Counted from the first letter of the stretch, positions 1-10,700 are shown. The stretch: 64,000 nucleotides of DNA from Leptospira abararensis (GCF_016918735.1 NZ_JAFFPR010000047.1:62001-126000), one strand, 5' to 3'. The notes: generated by a model from the sequence alone, not told the origin. Numbers and translations: made by a program.

Positions 1-861
1 CGACCTGTTGGTGTCCAAAAGATTTCCAATATCCAGTTTCATTTGAGGGAGGATGGCAGGTGTTTGGTTGAAACGAATTTCAATTCCTCTTGCATTTGCC
101 TCACTTAGCCTTAGGGAAAGTTGTTTATCAAACAAATCATCATCAATGTATTCAATGCGATCACAGGTGGAATACACTGTGTTACAGAGATTCCCATAAT
201 TTTTATGAAAGAAAAATACCTGTAACACTTTTCCGGTTGTGGGATGGTAGAGTACCTTGGCATTGTAATTCCCCATCCTACCGAATTTGAGTGCCGAACG
301 AATTCGTTTGTATAAATTATAACTGAGCCCAAAAAGATCTTTAACGATAGGAACATCCGTAAAGCTAATGCCTCTTGTGGCGATATAAAATGGTTCTAAG
401 CTGACATGACCGTCCCTTTTGGCAATTTCGCGTAAGTATTCTGTGATATCATCCATTCGCGATTCATTGAGAGAAAGAGGGGAATCTAAATAATCAATGA
501 CCACTTTCCCACCGTTTTTTCCCAGTTCTTCCCAAACCTCAGACAAATACTTTCCGTCCTCTGAGTAAGGAATTTTTTTACAATACAACTCTTGGCATTT
601 GATTTGTTCTTCGTAATCAGCTTTGTTAGGAGAAGGAAGAATGACTGGTTGAAACTCGGAAGAAAACTCTTCTGCCTGAATTTGTGATGGAACTGAAAAA
701 AGAGAAAGAAAAATAGAAAGTGTAAGGGATAGAAAAAAACCTCTTTTGGGGATGGTTCTATATAATCGGGAATGGATCACCATAGAAAAGTGAAACGAGA
801 TTGGTTTGGATTTATAGGTCTTAGAAGAAACAGATGAAATTTTTTCCCTTCGGAATGACAT
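1..861 (-). CDS. Hypothetical exported protein, 3' end beyond the window
   Basis: The minus-strand frame is open from the ATG at 861 to the window edge (287 codons), so the C-terminus is missing. An AGGAG Shine-Dalgarno lies six bases before this ATG. Residues 1-26 form a polar, basic stretch. A hydrophobic segment follows (around residues 40-62, with FLSLTLSIFLSLFSVPSQIQA) and looks like a signal peptide ending before AEEFSSEF. A second ATG at 783 would give a more ordinary signal peptide but has no clear ribosome site. The mature part contains three cysteines and no domain I recognise. It is transcribed away from the heptosyltransferase downstream of 909, in the same direction. Confidence 0.75.
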   Translation of the reverse strand, partial: MSFRREKISSVSSKTYKSKPISFHFSMVIHSRLYRTIPKRGFFLSLTLSIFLSLFSVPSQIQAEEFSSEFQPVILPSPNKADYEEQIKCQELYCKKIPYSEDGKYLSEVWEELGKNGGKVVIDYLDSPLSLNESRMDDITEYLREIAKRDGHVSLEPFYIATRGISFTDVPIVKDLFGLSYNLYKRIRSALKFGRMGNYNAKVLYHPTTGKVLQVFFFHKNYGNLCNTVYSTCDRIEYIDDDLFDKQLSLRLSEANARGIEIRFNQTPAILPQMKLDIGNLLDTNRS

Positions 862-908
862 ATAATTCTCCTTTCTTTCTAATGGCTGACGTTCCGATGA
901 TTAGCGCA

Positions 909-1967
909 TCACCAAAGTGTATTTACATTTTGGATGAGGCGGATTCGACGAACAACGTCTAGTGGGTCAATGAGTTCCATACAAGCATGGTCCCCTCGCC
1001 AACATTTTGTATTTCCGTAAATGGAACAAGGTCTACAAGGTAAATCCACCTGTAAAACTCCCGAATCTTCTTGTGCAAAGGGGCCAAATCCAGAAAGAGG
1101 ATGGGTCGTTCCATAAATTCCAATCACGGGTTTTTTGAGTAGTGCAGCGATGTGAACGTTCGAACTATCCATTCCAATCATCACATCTAAGCGATCCATA
1201 ATCCCAAGTTCTCCGCGGATTCCTAAATTCCCACCTTGCACAATATGAGCTCGTTTTTGATCATTACGAAGGATTTCTAATTCTTTCGCTTCGTCTTTTC
1301 CGCCAAACAGGAATACGTTGCAGTCTGGAAATTCATCGAGCAAAACTTCCACCAGGCGTTTGCATTTTTCAAAACTCCATTCTTTTAGAGCATGTCCTGC
1401 AAAAGGTGCAAATCCAAACCATTGGCCTTCTTTTTTATCAATCCCTACGGATTTAAGAAAGTCCTTGGCATACATTTTAGATTCCCCATCGACATTGAGC
1501 CAGGGGCCTTTGCGAATGGGTGCATCAAAGCCTGCTTTGCGAAATACATTTAAATAACGTTCCACTGTGTGCGGGAGTTGGTTTAGTTTTTTATTATAAC
1601 GTCGTGTTTGTGCTAGTTTTTCGCGACGGCCTTTGATGATTTTGGAGTAAGCGACTCCTTGACTACGAAATAAAAAGGCAATGAAACGAGAACGAACAGA
1701 GCCATGTAAATCAATTACATGGCCGAATGGACCAAGTTTGGCGATATCACGATACATCCGCCAAAGACCTAAAATTCCTTTGTATTTTTTTAGATTCATT
1801 CCTAATACATTGAGATTAGGAATATTGTAGAAAAATGGTGCGAAGTTTCCTCTAGTAACAACTGTCAGCTGAATATTGGAATATTTAGCTGCTATGGCAA
1901 TGAGAGCGGGTGTCATTAATGCCACATCCCCCATCGCCGAAAATCGTAGTACTAAAAGGTTTGTCAT
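909..1967 (-). CDS. Glycosyltransferase family 9 (heptosyltransferase-like)
   Basis: The 352-residue protein fits the GT9/WaaF heptosyltransferase family, which adds ADP-heptose or similar sugars to lipopolysaccharide inner core at the cytoplasmic membrane. The N-terminus MTNLLVLRFSAMGDVALMTP is the usual acceptor-side Rossmann start. The C-terminal half has the donor-site signatures FAPFAGHALKEW, GGKDE and MIGMDSSNVHIAALLKKPVIGIYGTTHP, followed by a cysteine-rich stretch (PCRPCSIYGNTKCWRGDHAC) common in this family. The start overlaps the stop of the upstream DUF4254 gene by four bases (ATGA), so the two are translationally coupled. The exact sugar cannot be read from sequence. Confidence 0.9.
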   Translation of the reverse strand: MTNLLVLRFSAMGDVALMTPALIAIAAKYSNIQLTVVTRGNFAPFFYNIPNLNVLGMNLKKYKGILGLWRMYRDIAKLGPFGHVIDLHGSVRSRFIAFLFRSQGVAYSKIIKGRREKLAQTRRYNKKLNQLPHTVERYLNVFRKAGFDAPIRKGPWLNVDGESKMYAKDFLKSVGIDKKEGQWFGFAPFAGHALKEWSFEKCKRLVEVLLDEFPDCNVFLFGGKDEAKELEILRNDQKRAHIVQGGNLGIRGELGIMDRLDVMIGMDSSNVHIAALLKKPVIGIYGTTHPLSGFGPFAQEDSGVLQVDLPCRPCSIYGNTKCWRGDHACMELIDPLDVVRRIRLIQNVNTLW

Positions 1968-2575
1968 TTTTGATTTTTATACAAAGACGGATTTAGATTC
2001 TGGTCGTTGTACATCTTCATTTGACGATAAACTTTCACTCGTTTTGTTCCCTCGGAATAGTCGAGAAAAAGTTCATCCAAACATTTTTTCAAATCTTCTC
2101 TTTGGTCTAGGAGAATATCTAGTTTTGCTTGGCATTTAGCGATATGTTCTTTGGAAGCGGAAGAGTCTTTTCTTGCAACTTGTTCTTCCATATGGTAAAT
2201 TTTGAGTTCTAAGATACTCATACGATCGAGTAACCAAGCGGGCGATTCAGAATTCAACCGCGCATTCGGTTTTGCTGTGACGGAGCGGAACATTTCGATC
2301 ACAAAGTCGTCGAGTTTTTCCACCATATCGGTTCTGTCTTGGTTCAGTTTGTCGATCTTTCGTTTGAGGGCCACGACATCTTCCAAGGCAATGTCTGGTC
2401 TACGGATTTCATCTTCAATATGCCACTGGATGGTATCAATGTGGTTTTTTTGGTAGAGGGTGGACTCCAAACTTCCTTCAGGATAAGGATTTGGATGAGG
2501 GGCTTCTTTTTTATGCCAATCCAGAACGGATTCCTGGAAAATAGAGACGGCTTTTATGGCTTCCAATGCTTTCAT
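1964..2575 (-). CDS. DUF4254 domain protein, coupled to heptosyltransferase
   Basis: The protein is about 203 residues, largely helical and charged, with the layout of the DUF4254 family: an N-terminal ESVLDWH segment, LYQKNHIDTIQWHIEDEIRRPD, and a long C-terminal coiled coil. DUF4254 proteins are often found next to LPS glycosyltransferases; their biochemical role is unknown to me. I chose the ATG at 2575. A TTG four codons upstream (2587) is also possible, and neither has a good Shine-Dalgarno. The stop overlaps the GT9 start by four bases, which supports a joint role in surface polysaccharide assembly (inference). The divergent NRDE gene begins at 2680. Confidence 0.75.
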   Translation of the reverse strand: MKALEAIKAVSIFQESVLDWHKKEAPHPNPYPEGSLESTLYQKNHIDTIQWHIEDEIRRPDIALEDVVALKRKIDKLNQDRTDMVEKLDDFVIEMFRSVTAKPNARLNSESPAWLLDRMSILELKIYHMEEQVARKDSSASKEHIAKCQAKLDILLDQREDLKKCLDELFLDYSEGTKRVKVYRQMKMYNDQNLNPSLYKNQK

Positions 2576-2679
2576 ATCGTAATGCAATTCATGATTTAAT
2601 ATGGTTTTTGGCGTTCAATCCAAATATTTCCCAGGTTTTTCGCTTTCTTTTGCCATCTCGTTCCGGCATTTGAATTCTC

Positions 2680-3483
2680 ATGTGCTTAGTTGTGATCGCC
2701 TACAGGGTCCATCCCGAATTTCCTCTTGTTGTCGTATCCAACAGGGATGAGTTTTTTGAAAGACCCACGGAACCTCTCCACCGATGGGAAGTCAGTCCCA
2801 AGATCATCGGAGGTAAGGACTTAAAAGCTGGGGGAACATGGCTTGGTGTGAGTTCTCTTGGCAAGTTGGCCTTTCTCACCAATGTGCGAAATCTAAAGAA
2901 ACCGCCGCATCCAAAACCGAAATCACGCGGTGGTCTTGTTTTGGATTTTTTAAATTCATCCAAGGATTTGAATTCAGACAAATACCGAGAGGAAGTTCTA
3001 AGAACGGCTCAGGACTATGAAGGTTTTAATTTATTTGTCTTTGATGGAGAGGTGGCGAGTTTTGTGGGTGGGGATCCTTTAGAGTCTGAGATTTTAGAAC
3101 CTGGGTTTTATGCAGTTAGTAATGCGAATTGGAAAACAGCTTGGCCCAAAACAGAAAAATTGAAATCAAGCGTCAAACAAGCATTTGATGCCATAACAAA
3201 AGATTCCCGTTGGATCTCCACTGTATCAAAAGAATTCTTTCGGTTTTTGGCTGATTCTGAATTGGTGAAAGAGGATTCACTCCTTCCAGATACAGGGCTT
3301 GGTATGGAGAAAGAAAGGTATTTGTCTTCGATCCGAATTCGTGTTCCTGGTTACGGAACCCGAGCCTCGACTTTGGTATTTTATGGAAAAGAATCGGTGG
3401 AGGTAGTGGAGCGCACTTTCTCCGATCCGCTTTCGAATGAATTTACGGAACGGAGAGAGGTTTTGGAGTTTAACGAAACTTAG
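2680..3483 (+). CDS. TANGO2/NRDE family protein
   Basis: The 267-residue protein begins [12 protein letters not shown] and carries the eponymous NRDE motif ([19 protein letters not shown]), followed by [27 protein letters not shown]. This is the TANGO2/DUF833 family, thought to resemble N-terminal-nucleophile hydrolases in which Cys2 would become the N-terminal residue. That requirement fixes the start although no strong ribosome site is present. The family has been linked to haem or lipid handling in eukaryotes; the bacterial role is unclear. It converges on glyA, with the two stop regions overlapping by four bases at 3480-3483. Confidence 0.85.
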   Translation: MCLVVIAYRVHPEFPLVVVSNRDEFFERPTEPLHRWEVSPKIIGGKDLKAGGTWLGVSSLGKLAFLTNVRNLKKPPHPKPKSRGGLVLDFLNSSKDLNSDKYREEVLRTAQDYEGFNLFVFDGEVASFVGGDPLESEILEPGFYAVSNANWKTAWPKTEKLKSSVKQAFDAITKDSRWISTVSKEFFRFLADSELVKEDSLLPDTGLGMEKERYLSSIRIRVPGYGTRASTLVFYGKESVEVVERTFSDPLSNEFTERREVLEFNET

Positions 3484-4730
3484 TCTTCCAATCGGAATTG
3501 TTTCATCGGGAAAGCGGAAGTGATTTCTTTCACCGCTTGTTTCACTTTGGATTCCCAAGTGGCATCACCAAAATGATCCAGGTAATCGCAGATTAAATTT
3601 CCAACCGCTTCGATTTCTTTTTCTTTTAATCCACGTGTGGTAAGAGCCGGTGTTCCCAATCGAATTCCTGATGCTACCGCCGGTGGATTTTTATCAAAAG
3701 GAATCGCGTTTTTATTTACGGTCACTCCAATATGATCGAGTCCATCCGCTGCATCTTTTCCTGTGAGTCCTTTGACAGACACATCTAAAAGAACGATATG
3801 GTTGTCCGTTCCACCAGATACCACTCGGAATCCACGTTTTTGGAATACTTCCGAAAGAACTTTTGCATTTTTCACCACTTGTTGGATATAAGTTTTGAAA
3901 TCAGGTCTTAGGGCTTCACCGAATGCTACTGCTTTTGCAGCAATCACATGCATGAGTGGGCCACCTTGGATTCCAGGGAATACTCGAGAATTCAAAATCT
4001 TTTCGTGTTCAGAAGAGGAAAGGATGAGTCCTCCTCTTGGCCCACGTAATGTTTTGTGAGTCGTTGTCGTAACAAAATCACAAACACCAATCGGAGTTGG
4101 GTGTTCGCCCGCAACCACCAAACCAGAGATATGTGCAATGTCGGCCATTATTTTGGCACCTATTCCATTCGCAATCTCTCTGAATTTATTAAAATCAATG
4201 GTTCTCGGATAAGCGGAAGCACCGACTACAATGAGTTTTGGTTTGTGTTCTTTGGCAAGTTTTGCCACTTCATCGTAATTGATAGTTTCTGTTTTTTCAT
4301 CTACCCCATAAGGGATGGGTTTGAAATATTTTCCGCTGATATTAACCGCGCTACCATGGGTTAGGTGGCCCCCATGCGCCAAATTCATTCCAAGAAAACT
4401 ATCTCCTGGTTCGAGAGTCGCAAGAAAAACCGCCATATTCGCCTGAGCCCCGCTATGCGGTTGAACGTTTGCGTATTCAGCCCCAAACATTTTTTTGGCA
4501 CGTTCGATGGCGAGTTCTTCTACTTTGTCTGCATTTTCGCAACCATTATAGTAACGTTTTCCAGGGTACCCTTCGGCATATTTATTGGTGAGAGTGGAAT
4601 GGTAGGCTTCCAACACCGGGCGCGAAACAAAGTTCTCACTCGCAATCATTTCGAGGGAATGTTCTTGGCGTTCGTCTTCTTTTTTTAATGCAGCGTAAAC
4701 TTCAGGATCTTGTTTTTCTAAATAACTCAT
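3480..4730 (-). CDS. glyA: Serine hydroxymethyltransferase
   Basis: This 416-residue PLP enzyme interconverts serine and glycine and feeds one-carbon units into folate metabolism in the cytoplasm. Length and motifs are standard: [10 protein letters not shown] near the N-terminus, [28 protein letters not shown], and the PLP lysine in [14 protein letters not shown]. The C-terminal TPALTTRG is also conserved. Its ATG overlaps the stop of the upstream lipoate ligase by four bases, making it the last gene of a rhomboid-ligase-glyA operon. A link through the glycine cleavage system, whose H protein needs lipoate, is a reasonable inference. Confidence 0.98.
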   Translation of the reverse strand: MSYLEKQDPEVYAALKKEDERQEHSLEMIASENFVSRPVLEAYHSTLTNKYAEGYPGKRYYNGCENADKVEELAIERAKKMFGAEYANVQPHSGAQANMAVFLATLEPGDSFLGMNLAHGGHLTHGSAVNISGKYFKPIPYGVDEKTETINYDEVAKLAKEHKPKLIVVGASAYPRTIDFNKFREIANGIGAKIMADIAHISGLVVAGEHPTPIGVCDFVTTTTHKTLRGPRGGLILSSSEHEKILNSRVFPGIQGGPLMHVIAAKAVAFGEALRPDFKTYIQQVVKNAKVLSEVFQKRGFRVVSGGTDNHIVLLDVSVKGLTGKDAADGLDHIGVTVNKNAIPFDKNPPAVASGIRLGTPALTTRGLKEKEIEAVGNLICDYLDHFGDATWESKVKQAVKEITSAFPMKQFRLED

Positions 4731-5596
4731 GTGGGAATTTCTCTGTGGAGTGTATAGTCTGGATTTTGGTATTTCTTCTTACGAATAGATTCAGATTCCT
4801 GGAGGACGAGTTTCCGAAAAGTAGAAAAGTCTGGGCCAAAGAAGGAAATTTTTGAAAAATCTTCGGGGACCTTTTCACCTAAATAGGAAAAAACTTCAGA
4901 AACCAGATCTTTTGCCCAAAGATCTTCGGAGAAAAAATCAGGCAGGGAAGTGAGAAAGTCTCTATGGGTTCTTTCTTTGCGGTAGTCAGGTTCTTCTGGC
5001 GGATGGTGGAGGACTTCTGCCACTCGATCAATTAAAGTTTCTTCCAAGATTAAAGTACCGTGTTGCACAATACAGTTGCGTTTTCGAAACTGTGCATTGC
5101 CGGAAATTTTTTTAAAAATTCCATTTTTTTCTAAAACCAAATCGGACTTACCTTTGGGAGAACAATGGATGTTTTGTTTTTCTAAGGATTTGGCTACAAT
5201 GCCGAGTAAAATATCATAGGAATCTTTGACAGGAAAGAGTTCTTTTCTTTCGTTTAAATTTACATAGATAGAGTAGTTTATATTGCCTGTAAGAGAATGG
5301 AATACTGTCCCTCCCCCGGATGCCCGTCTTGCAATATAACAAAAATTAGGTTTTGGCTTTTTTTGGAATCCTTTGGTGCGGGCTTCTGTTTCGTATCTAT
5401 TTACGACTTCTTCTTTGATATTGCGAAAAGGGTTTTCTGAAAGGCCTAAAATGATGGAATCAGGATTTTTCCAAAGCCTAACTCCAGCAGTGAGATTTTG
5501 CGAAACTAACTGAAGAGACAATGTTTCTTCAATCGCCAAATTATAGTAAGGTGATCTCGGAGGAATTTGTGGAAAATAAAATACTTTGGAATTCAC
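4727..5596 (-). CDS. Lipoate-protein ligase A family protein
   Basis: The 289-residue protein belongs to the biotin/lipoate A/B ligase fold. It has the [20 protein letters not shown] substrate-binding stretch, [22 protein letters not shown], and the lysine of [12 protein letters not shown], all typical of LplA enzymes that attach lipoate to E2 and H-protein lysines. A lipoyl-bearing SucB is encoded at 49.9-51.1 kb in this window. The start codon is GTG at 5596, overlapping the rhomboid stop by four bases, and the stop overlaps the glyA ATG. It could instead be an octanoyltransferase of the LipM type; sequence reading alone does not separate them. Confidence 0.88.
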   Translation of the reverse strand: MNSKVFYFPQIPPRSPYYNLAIEETLSLQLVSQNLTAGVRLWKNPDSIILGLSENPFRNIKEEVVNRYETEARTKGFQKKPKPNFCYIARRASGGGTVFHSLTGNINYSIYVNLNERKELFPVKDSYDILLGIVAKSLEKQNIHCSPKGKSDLVLEKNGIFKKISGNAQFRKRNCIVQHGTLILEETLIDRVAEVLHHPPEEPDYRKERTHRDFLTSLPDFFSEDLWAKDLVSEVFSYLGEKVPEDFSKISFFGPDFSTFRKLVLQESESIRKKKYQNPDYTLHREIPT

Positions 5597-6417
5597 TCGT
5601 TGAAGTATTTTTGCGAAGCTTCGTTTAGGAATTTTCGTTCACTGCGGGAAAGGGACTCCATTCCATTTTTGGAAATTTTTTCCAAAAGTTCATCCACTTT
5701 CGTTTTTGCATTTTCTCTTTTGGCCATTTCCTCTTGGTAACGTTTAAACCTACGTTTTTGTAAATACCGTGATAAGGACCATGTGGGAACCGAAGCCTTT
5801 GTGTTTTTCCAACCAGTATAGACTTTCATGAAAAAGAAACCACCAATGGCTCCCCCCAAGTGGGCAAAATGGGCCACTTTTTCCCCTTGGGCAAAAAGAA
5901 CCATAAGCATCACAATCATCACAAAGTATTTGGCTCGCATAGGAAAGATGAGGAAAACTAAAAGTTCGCGGTTGGGCCAAGTCATCGCATAAGCAACGAG
6001 AAGTCCATAGATACTGGCACTGGCACCAACCACTAAGCCTTGCGGAATGCCAAAAAAATGGGCAGCAATGGTACATACCCCACCAAGAAATGCTGTAAAA
6101 AGATAGAATTTTAAAAAAGCACGTTCTCCCCAAATTTCTGCCAGTTCTGAACCAAACATCCAAAGGCTCAGCATATTAAAAAGAATATGGAGGAAACTTC
6201 CATGAAGAAAAGCGTAACTGAGGAGTTGCCAAACCCAACCATGGAAAACTAGTTCCGGGGTGAGGCCGAAATAGAGTTCCATCAGGGGGGAATGAAAAGC
6301 CAGTTTTGTTGCCATCTGCAAAAGAAAGAGAATTGCATTGATAATCATAAGAGTGCGTACAACGGGAACCATGGGGGGTCCAAATCGGAGTTCATATCCT
6401 GGGTAACGAGAGGCCAT
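5593..6417 (-). CDS. Rhomboid family intramembrane serine protease
   Basis: About 274 residues with six predicted membrane helices in the rhomboid core. The catalytic serine lies in GASASIYGLLVAYAM and the histidine in AHFAHLGGAIGGFFF, with the helix-2 HGSFLHILFNMLSLWMFG signature in between. The cytoplasmic C-terminal tail is basic (YLQKRRFKRYQEE). I place the start at the ATG at 6417 (MASRYPGYELRFGPP), because the upstream ATG at 6468 has no ribosome site and would overlap the divergent MBL gene. Rhomboids cleave substrates within the membrane; the substrate is unknown. Confidence 0.9.
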   Translation of the reverse strand: MASRYPGYELRFGPPMVPVVRTLMIINAILFLLQMATKLAFHSPLMELYFGLTPELVFHGWVWQLLSYAFLHGSFLHILFNMLSLWMFGSELAEIWGERAFLKFYLFTAFLGGVCTIAAHFFGIPQGLVVGASASIYGLLVAYAMTWPNRELLVFLIFPMRAKYFVMIVMLMVLFAQGEKVAHFAHLGGAIGGFFFMKVYTGWKNTKASVPTWSLSRYLQKRRFKRYQEEMAKRENAKTKVDELLEKISKNGMESLSRSERKFLNEASQKYFNE

Positions 6418-6481
6418 AAATTCAAGGTCGCAAATCTTGAGTGACAAGGAAAGTCGATTTCCTAGCATCGAGGAAGTGATT

Positions 6482-7429
6482 GTGCAACTCTACGGAGTCC
6501 GCGGCTCCATAGCGAGTCCCCTCCGAAACCAAGACTACCGCAAAAAAATTATCGATATTCTGGACCTCTACAGGCAAAGAGGGGTTCAGATTTCGGCAGA
6601 AGAATTTTGGCAAGACCTCCCATACCATCTAAAATTTGTCACAGGATCAGACACAACTTGCGTTTCCGTCACAGACGACGAAGGCGAAGTCTATATTTTG
6701 GACATGGGAACGGGCCTCAGGAATTTAGGGGACGAACTTGTCTCGGAATATCTCTCTACTAAGTTAAAAAGGACAGTTTCTTTCTTTATCACTCACACCC
6801 ACTGGGACCATATCCAAGGCCTTCCTTTTTTTAAACCCATTTATTTTCCCGACTTCTACCTTAATTTTTATTCTCCTTATTCGGATTTAGAATCTAGGCT
6901 CCAAAAACAACAAGAACCAGAATACTTTCCGGTTCCTTTGGATGGAACGGGATCGGGGAAGGACTTTAAACTTTTTTTTCCTGGAGATGTGTTGGAATTT
7001 GCCTCTGGATTGAAGGTAGAGTGTTACCCACTAAAACATCCGGGCGGGTCTTTTGCTTACAAATTTACAAACAGGGCCGGAAAAATTTTTATTTTTGCCA
7101 CAGATGCTGAGTTTACAGGAGGGGACATGGACCTAATCCATGAATGCCATCCTTTCTTTGCTGAGGCGGATTTACTCATACTCGACACCCAATACACGTT
7201 AGATGAATCTTTTTCCAAGTTTGATTGGGGACATACGGCGTATACTATGTCTGTGAACTGCGCCACTTCATGGAAAGTGAAGAACTTAGTTCTCACTCAT
7301 CACGAACCAAGTTATTCCGATGAAAAAATTTACGAAATTTATAATGATGCCAAACTCCACAAAGAGCAGTTAGGCGAAAAGAAACTAAAAATTCATTTAG
7401 CAAGGGAAGGATTGCGATTCCACCTATAA
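6482..7429 (+). CDS. MBL fold metallo-hydrolase (cyclic phosphodiesterase-like)
   Basis: The protein carries the metallo-beta-lactamase core: [21 protein letters not shown], the metal motif [24 protein letters not shown] and [12 protein letters not shown]. The N-terminal [11 protein letters not shown] is typical of the PhnP-like/phosphoribosyl cyclic phosphodiesterase branch. I chose GTG at 6482, since GAGGAA at 6470-6475 is a well-spaced ribosome site and the protein then starts as (M)QLYGVRGS, like relatives. TTG at 6437 and GTG at 6476 are alternatives. It is divergent from the rhomboid operon and followed four bases later by PBP1A. The natural substrate is unknown. Confidence 0.82.
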   Translation: MQLYGVRGSIASPLRNQDYRKKIIDILDLYRQRGVQISAEEFWQDLPYHLKFVTGSDTTCVSVTDDEGEVYILDMGTGLRNLGDELVSEYLSTKLKRTVSFFITHTHWDHIQGLPFFKPIYFPDFYLNFYSPYSDLESRLQKQQEPEYFPVPLDGTGSGKDFKLFFPGDVLEFASGLKVECYPLKHPGGSFAYKFTNRAGKIFIFATDAEFTGGDMDLIHECHPFFAEADLLILDTQYTLDESFSKFDWGHTAYTMSVNCATSWKVKNLVLTHHEPSYSDEKIYEIYNDAKLHKEQLGEKKLKIHLAREGLRFHL

Positions 7430-7433
7430 TACT

Positions 7434-9851
7434 ATGAACAAAGAAAAAACACTTCGAATCACTATTACTACTTTCTTTAGCATTGCTCTCTTTGGGGGAT
7501 TCTTTTTTGGATACATCCTCTCTGAGGTAAATAAAGGAAAAGAGTTACAAAAGTTGGCTTCATACCAACCCACAACTCCTACAAAACTTTATGATTCGAA
7601 TGGGGTTTTATTTGCAGAGCTCTATCGCCATAAACAAGAACTTTTAAAATACAGCGACATTCCTCCTCATGTCATCCATGCCTTCCTTTCTGTGGAAGAT
7701 GATAACTTTTTTAACCATTTTGGTATCGATTTTTTAGCCATTGTTCGGGCCGCGATTAAAAACGTGTTCGCTGGACGGATTGTCCAAGGTGGGTCCACTC
7801 TCACCCAGCAGTTAGCAAAAACCATCTTACAACAAAGGAAAAAAACTTTTGGTCGTAAGTTTTTAGAGGCACTCCTGACCTTACAAATTGAACAAGAGTA
7901 TACCAAAGAAGAAATTTTAGAAATTTATTTTAACTTAATTTATTTAGGTCACGGGACCACAGGGCTTTCTTCAGCAGCCAATGTTTACTTCCAAAAAGAT
8001 GTAAGAGATTTAAGTATTGCAGAAGCAGCTATGCTAGCAAGGCTTCCCAAAGCTCCCGTTACCTATTCCCCGTTTAAAAACCCGAAAGAAGCAAAACAAG
8101 CACAGTTGGTTGTTTTGGGCCTGATGGCAAAAAATGGATTCATCCCGAAAGACCAAGTGCAAAAAATCCATGATGATTTTTGGGATCGGTATTGGCCTGT
8201 TGTCATCACACAATCTCCTTCTCGTTCCACTTGGGGAGCAAAACTCAACCGAGCACCATATTTTACGGAATGGGTACGCCAAATTTTAGAGAAGGAACTT
8301 GGGGAAGAAGCGTTGTATACGGGTGGTTTACGTGTGTATACAACCATCGATGTTAGAAAACAAGAGATCGCAGAAGAAGAACTTAGGAAAGGCCTAATCG
8401 AACAAGATAAATATGCCTTCGGAGCAAACTTTCGTTATGTGGGTCGTGCAGACCGTGGCCTAGTTTCTTTATATAATTTATTTGGATCCATTTTTCCTGT
8501 GGGTGTTCCTTACGTAACAAGTTTGGATGATAGACAAGTATTTCGTCTTCATTTAGAAAAAGAAATGGCACCAGCTTTGGAACTTCTGACTGACTTCACT
8601 CCTTCGGAAAACGAAAGTTCGGCAGTCAAAGAATTCCAAAGATCTTCCCTTGTGTTTTCTTCGAACTTACACGTAGAAGGTGCCATTGTCACAATCGACC
8701 ACCAAACGGGTTATATCCAGACAATGGTGGGTGGTTCTCGGTTTTCTCCCAAAAATCAGTTCAACCGAGCCATGCAAGCAAGACGCCAAACTGGATCTGC
8801 TTTCAAACCCTTTGTTTACGCAGCAGCCATCCAAAATAGAGCCGTGGGATCTGGAACGGGAATTATGGATGCTCCTCTCACAACAATCACCGAAGAAGGG
8901 GAAGGGTATTCTCCGCAAGACATCTCGGGTGATTTTAGGGGGATGGTTCCTCTTTCTCGTGCCCTATCTTTATCTTTAAATATTGTTTCTGTCCAAGTGC
9001 TAATGAGAACGGGAACCGATGCTGTCATTGATTTTGCATCTAAGGTAACCAAAACGAATAAAGCTCGCTTTCCCACTGGTCCCGCTTTGGCCCTTGGTGT
9101 GGCGGAACTTACCCCTTATGAAATGGCACTTGGTTATTCGATTCTTGCAAACAAAGGAAAGGATGTGATTCCTTTTAGTGTTCGTTATGTGCTAAATCAA
9201 AGTGGAACTGTTGTTTATAATAAAGAAAAAGAAGTCCAGGAAACTCTTGCCGAAGAAGCAAAAAATGGTTCCATTCAAATCATTCCCGAGGCTACAGCTT
9301 ATATCATAAAACAAATGTTAATTGGTGTTGCCATGGGTGGAACTCCGACCCAAGCACTTCGTGCTGCTGACAAAGGAAACTACAAAGGAGAGTCCGGCGG
9401 AAAAACTGGATCCACTTCTTCCTATACCAATGTTTGGTATGCTGGGTTTGACCCGAAATACACATCGATTGTTTGGATGGGATTTGATAAGTCTTCATTG
9501 TCTCTTGGAAAAGGAGTTACGGCGGCGGGAGTGGCCGCACCGATTTGGGGAAAAATCTACTCACGCTGGTACAACGAAGGTCCATATCCAGTATTCTATC
9601 CGAATGGCAAATCGGAAGAAATTCCTGCTGATGTCGTGAAGGGAGCTACTTGTGCATTCAATGGACTTTCACCAGGACCGAATTGTCCTTTGGTAGGAAA
9701 TTTGTTTCTAAAGCCGATTACCATTGCGGGTCGCACATTGTCTGTCCCAGGAGGGAGACAATGTGATGGAGACCGTGACCATTACCGTTCCATGGATTTG
9801 ACTGACTTTCTCCAAAGAGAATTAGAAATCTCAGATGAGGAATTGAAATAA
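7434..9851 (+). CDS. Penicillin-binding protein 1A family, bifunctional
   Basis: The 805-residue class A PBP polymerises and cross-links peptidoglycan on the outer face of the cytoplasmic membrane. It has one N-terminal membrane helix and a GT51 glycosyltransferase domain ([49 protein letters not shown]). The transpeptidase domain follows, with SxxK in TGSAFKPF (about residue 453), SxN in SLSLN (about 511) and KTG in GGKTGSTSS (about 657). The C-terminal tail ends in a Cys-containing region ([12 protein letters not shown]). The ATG lies four bases after the MBL stop, so the two are probably co-transcribed. A candidate terminator follows at 9891-9955. Confidence 0.95.
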   Translation: MNKEKTLRITITTFFSIALFGGFFFGYILSEVNKGKELQKLASYQPTTPTKLYDSNGVLFAELYRHKQELLKYSDIPPHVIHAFLSVEDDNFFNHFGIDFLAIVRAAIKNVFAGRIVQGGSTLTQQLAKTILQQRKKTFGRKFLEALLTLQIEQEYTKEEILEIYFNLIYLGHGTTGLSSAANVYFQKDVRDLSIAEAAMLARLPKAPVTYSPFKNPKEAKQAQLVVLGLMAKNGFIPKDQVQKIHDDFWDRYWPVVITQSPSRSTWGAKLNRAPYFTEWVRQILEKELGEEALYTGGLRVYTTIDVRKQEIAEEELRKGLIEQDKYAFGANFRYVGRADRGLVSLYNLFGSIFPVGVPYVTSLDDRQVFRLHLEKEMAPALELLTDFTPSENESSAVKEFQRSSLVFSSNLHVEGAIVTIDHQTGYIQTMVGGSRFSPKNQFNRAMQARRQTGSAFKPFVYAAAIQNRAVGSGTGIMDAPLTTITEEGEGYSPQDISGDFRGMVPLSRALSLSLNIVSVQVLMRTGTDAVIDFASKVTKTNKARFPTGPALALGVAELTPYEMALGYSILANKGKDVIPFSVRYVLNQSGTVVYNKEKEVQETLAEEAKNGSIQIIPEATAYIIKQMLIGVAMGGTPTQALRAADKGNYKGESGGKTGSTSSYTNVWYAGFDPKYTSIVWMGFDKSSLSLGKGVTAAGVAAPIWGKIYSRWYNEGPYPVFYPNGKSEEIPADVVKGATCAFNGLSPGPNCPLVGNLFLKPITIAGRTLSVPGGRQCDGDRDHYRSMDLTDFLQRELEISDEELK

Positions 9852-9890
9852 GTTATTAGTTTTAACAAACAGCATTTCTTCTCTCCAACC

Positions 9891-9955
9891 AAAAGGGGAG
9901 GAGAGATTCCTGTTTCTAACTTAACTCTAAATCAGATTCCCCTCTCCTCCTTTTT
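9891..9955 (+). terminator. Candidate terminator after the PBP1A gene
   Basis: GGAGGAGAG at 9897-9905 pairs perfectly with CTCTCCTCC at 9942-9950, which is followed directly by five T residues. The loop is long (36 bases), which weakens the call. The rest of the 9852-10148 gap shows no convincing gene or RNA. Confidence 0.45.
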
Positions 9956-10148
9956 GCAAACTGCCTATCCACTCCGCTCTCTAAAAAAACATTTCTCCTC
10001 TTTTCCTTCGAAACGAACGGTCCTATCCCTTTTTTAGGCAATTTATTTCTAATTCACCATTCTGCGTAAAAATTAAGCATTTTGGGCCGCCTTTCGCTCT
10101 TTGGATTTCCCTATTTGCCTTTCTTTTGCATTTGGGAGGCTTTTGGTC

Positions 10149-10165
10149 CTGGCACGATAGTTGCA
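10149..10165 (+). promoter_or_regulatory. Sigma-54 (RpoN) -24/-12 promoter
   Basis: The sequence CTGGCACGATAGTTGCA matches the sigma-54 consensus (TGGCACG, four bases, TTGCA) at every defined position. The invariant GG is at 10151-10152 and the invariant GC at 10163-10164. Transcription would begin near 10175, about 24 bases before the ATG at 10199 and just ahead of its GGAGGG ribosome site. No upstream activator site was identified. Confidence 0.85.
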
Positions 10166-10198
10166 CTATAGTAGGTGAACTGTTGGTTCGGAGGGAAT

Positions 10199-10639
10199 AT
10201 GAAAAAAGCAATTCTACCCATTCTGGTTTTGGCACTTACCGCTTCCATTTCTGCCGGAGAGTCTTCTTTTATGAATGAAGATCTCGATTCCCTCATTAGC
10301 CAATACGATAAAGAAACTTTGACCGCAATCTCTAATGAACTTGTAAAACTTGCCAGCGAAGAAGAGGGGATGGGGGAGTTTGATTTGGCTTCTGGGCATT
10401 ATTCGCGAGCCATCAAAATTAGAGAAGCGATTGGAATGAGCGAACACAAAAGTTTTGCTTCTATCCAATACTTAGCAAGCCTTGCGCATTCCAAAGCAGG
10501 GAACTTTTGCGAAGCTTCGACACATGCTAAAAAAGCAAGTGAAGCGTTTCGCCAACATGGAATTACTAAATTCGAACAAAAAGCAAATGTAGAACATAAA
10601 GAATACGCACGTGCTTGTGCGGTTGTGGCTTTTAGATAA
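10199..10639 (+). CDS. Small exported TPR-like protein under sigma-54 control
   Basis: The protein is 146 residues. It starts MKKAILPILVLALTASISAG, a clear cleavable signal peptide (A-G-E junction), with GGAGGG well spaced before the ATG. An upstream in-frame GTG at 10175 would sit at the predicted transcription start and is unlikely. The mature part is helical, with one or two degenerate tetratricopeptide-like units (FDLASGHYSRAIKIREAIG, ASLAHSKAGNFCEASTHAKKASEAF). Two cysteines occur (NFCEAS and YARACAVV). It stands alone between PBP1A and a convergent gene. Its function is unknown. The promoter suggests expression during nitrogen limitation or another RpoN-activated stress. Confidence 0.8.
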   Translation: MKKAILPILVLALTASISAGESSFMNEDLDSLISQYDKETLTAISNELVKLASEEEGMGEFDLASGHYSRAIKIREAIGMSEHKSFASIQYLASLAHSKAGNFCEASTHAKKASEAFRQHGITKFEQKANVEHKEYARACAVVAFR

Positions 10640-10680
10640 AACAATATGTAATGATTCTTTCTAGAGATGGTTACCCTTTT

Positions 10681-10700
10681 TTGATTCTTCTTCGAATCAA
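10681..10700. repeat. Inverted repeat between convergent genes
   Basis: TTGATTC (10681-10687) and GAATCAA (10694-10700) are perfect inverted arms separated by six bases. The site overlaps the stop of the minus-strand lipoprotein gene. Neither side is followed by a T-tract in the proper orientation, so it is not a classical intrinsic terminator. It could still be a 3' end stem-loop for both convergent transcripts. Confidence 0.4.
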
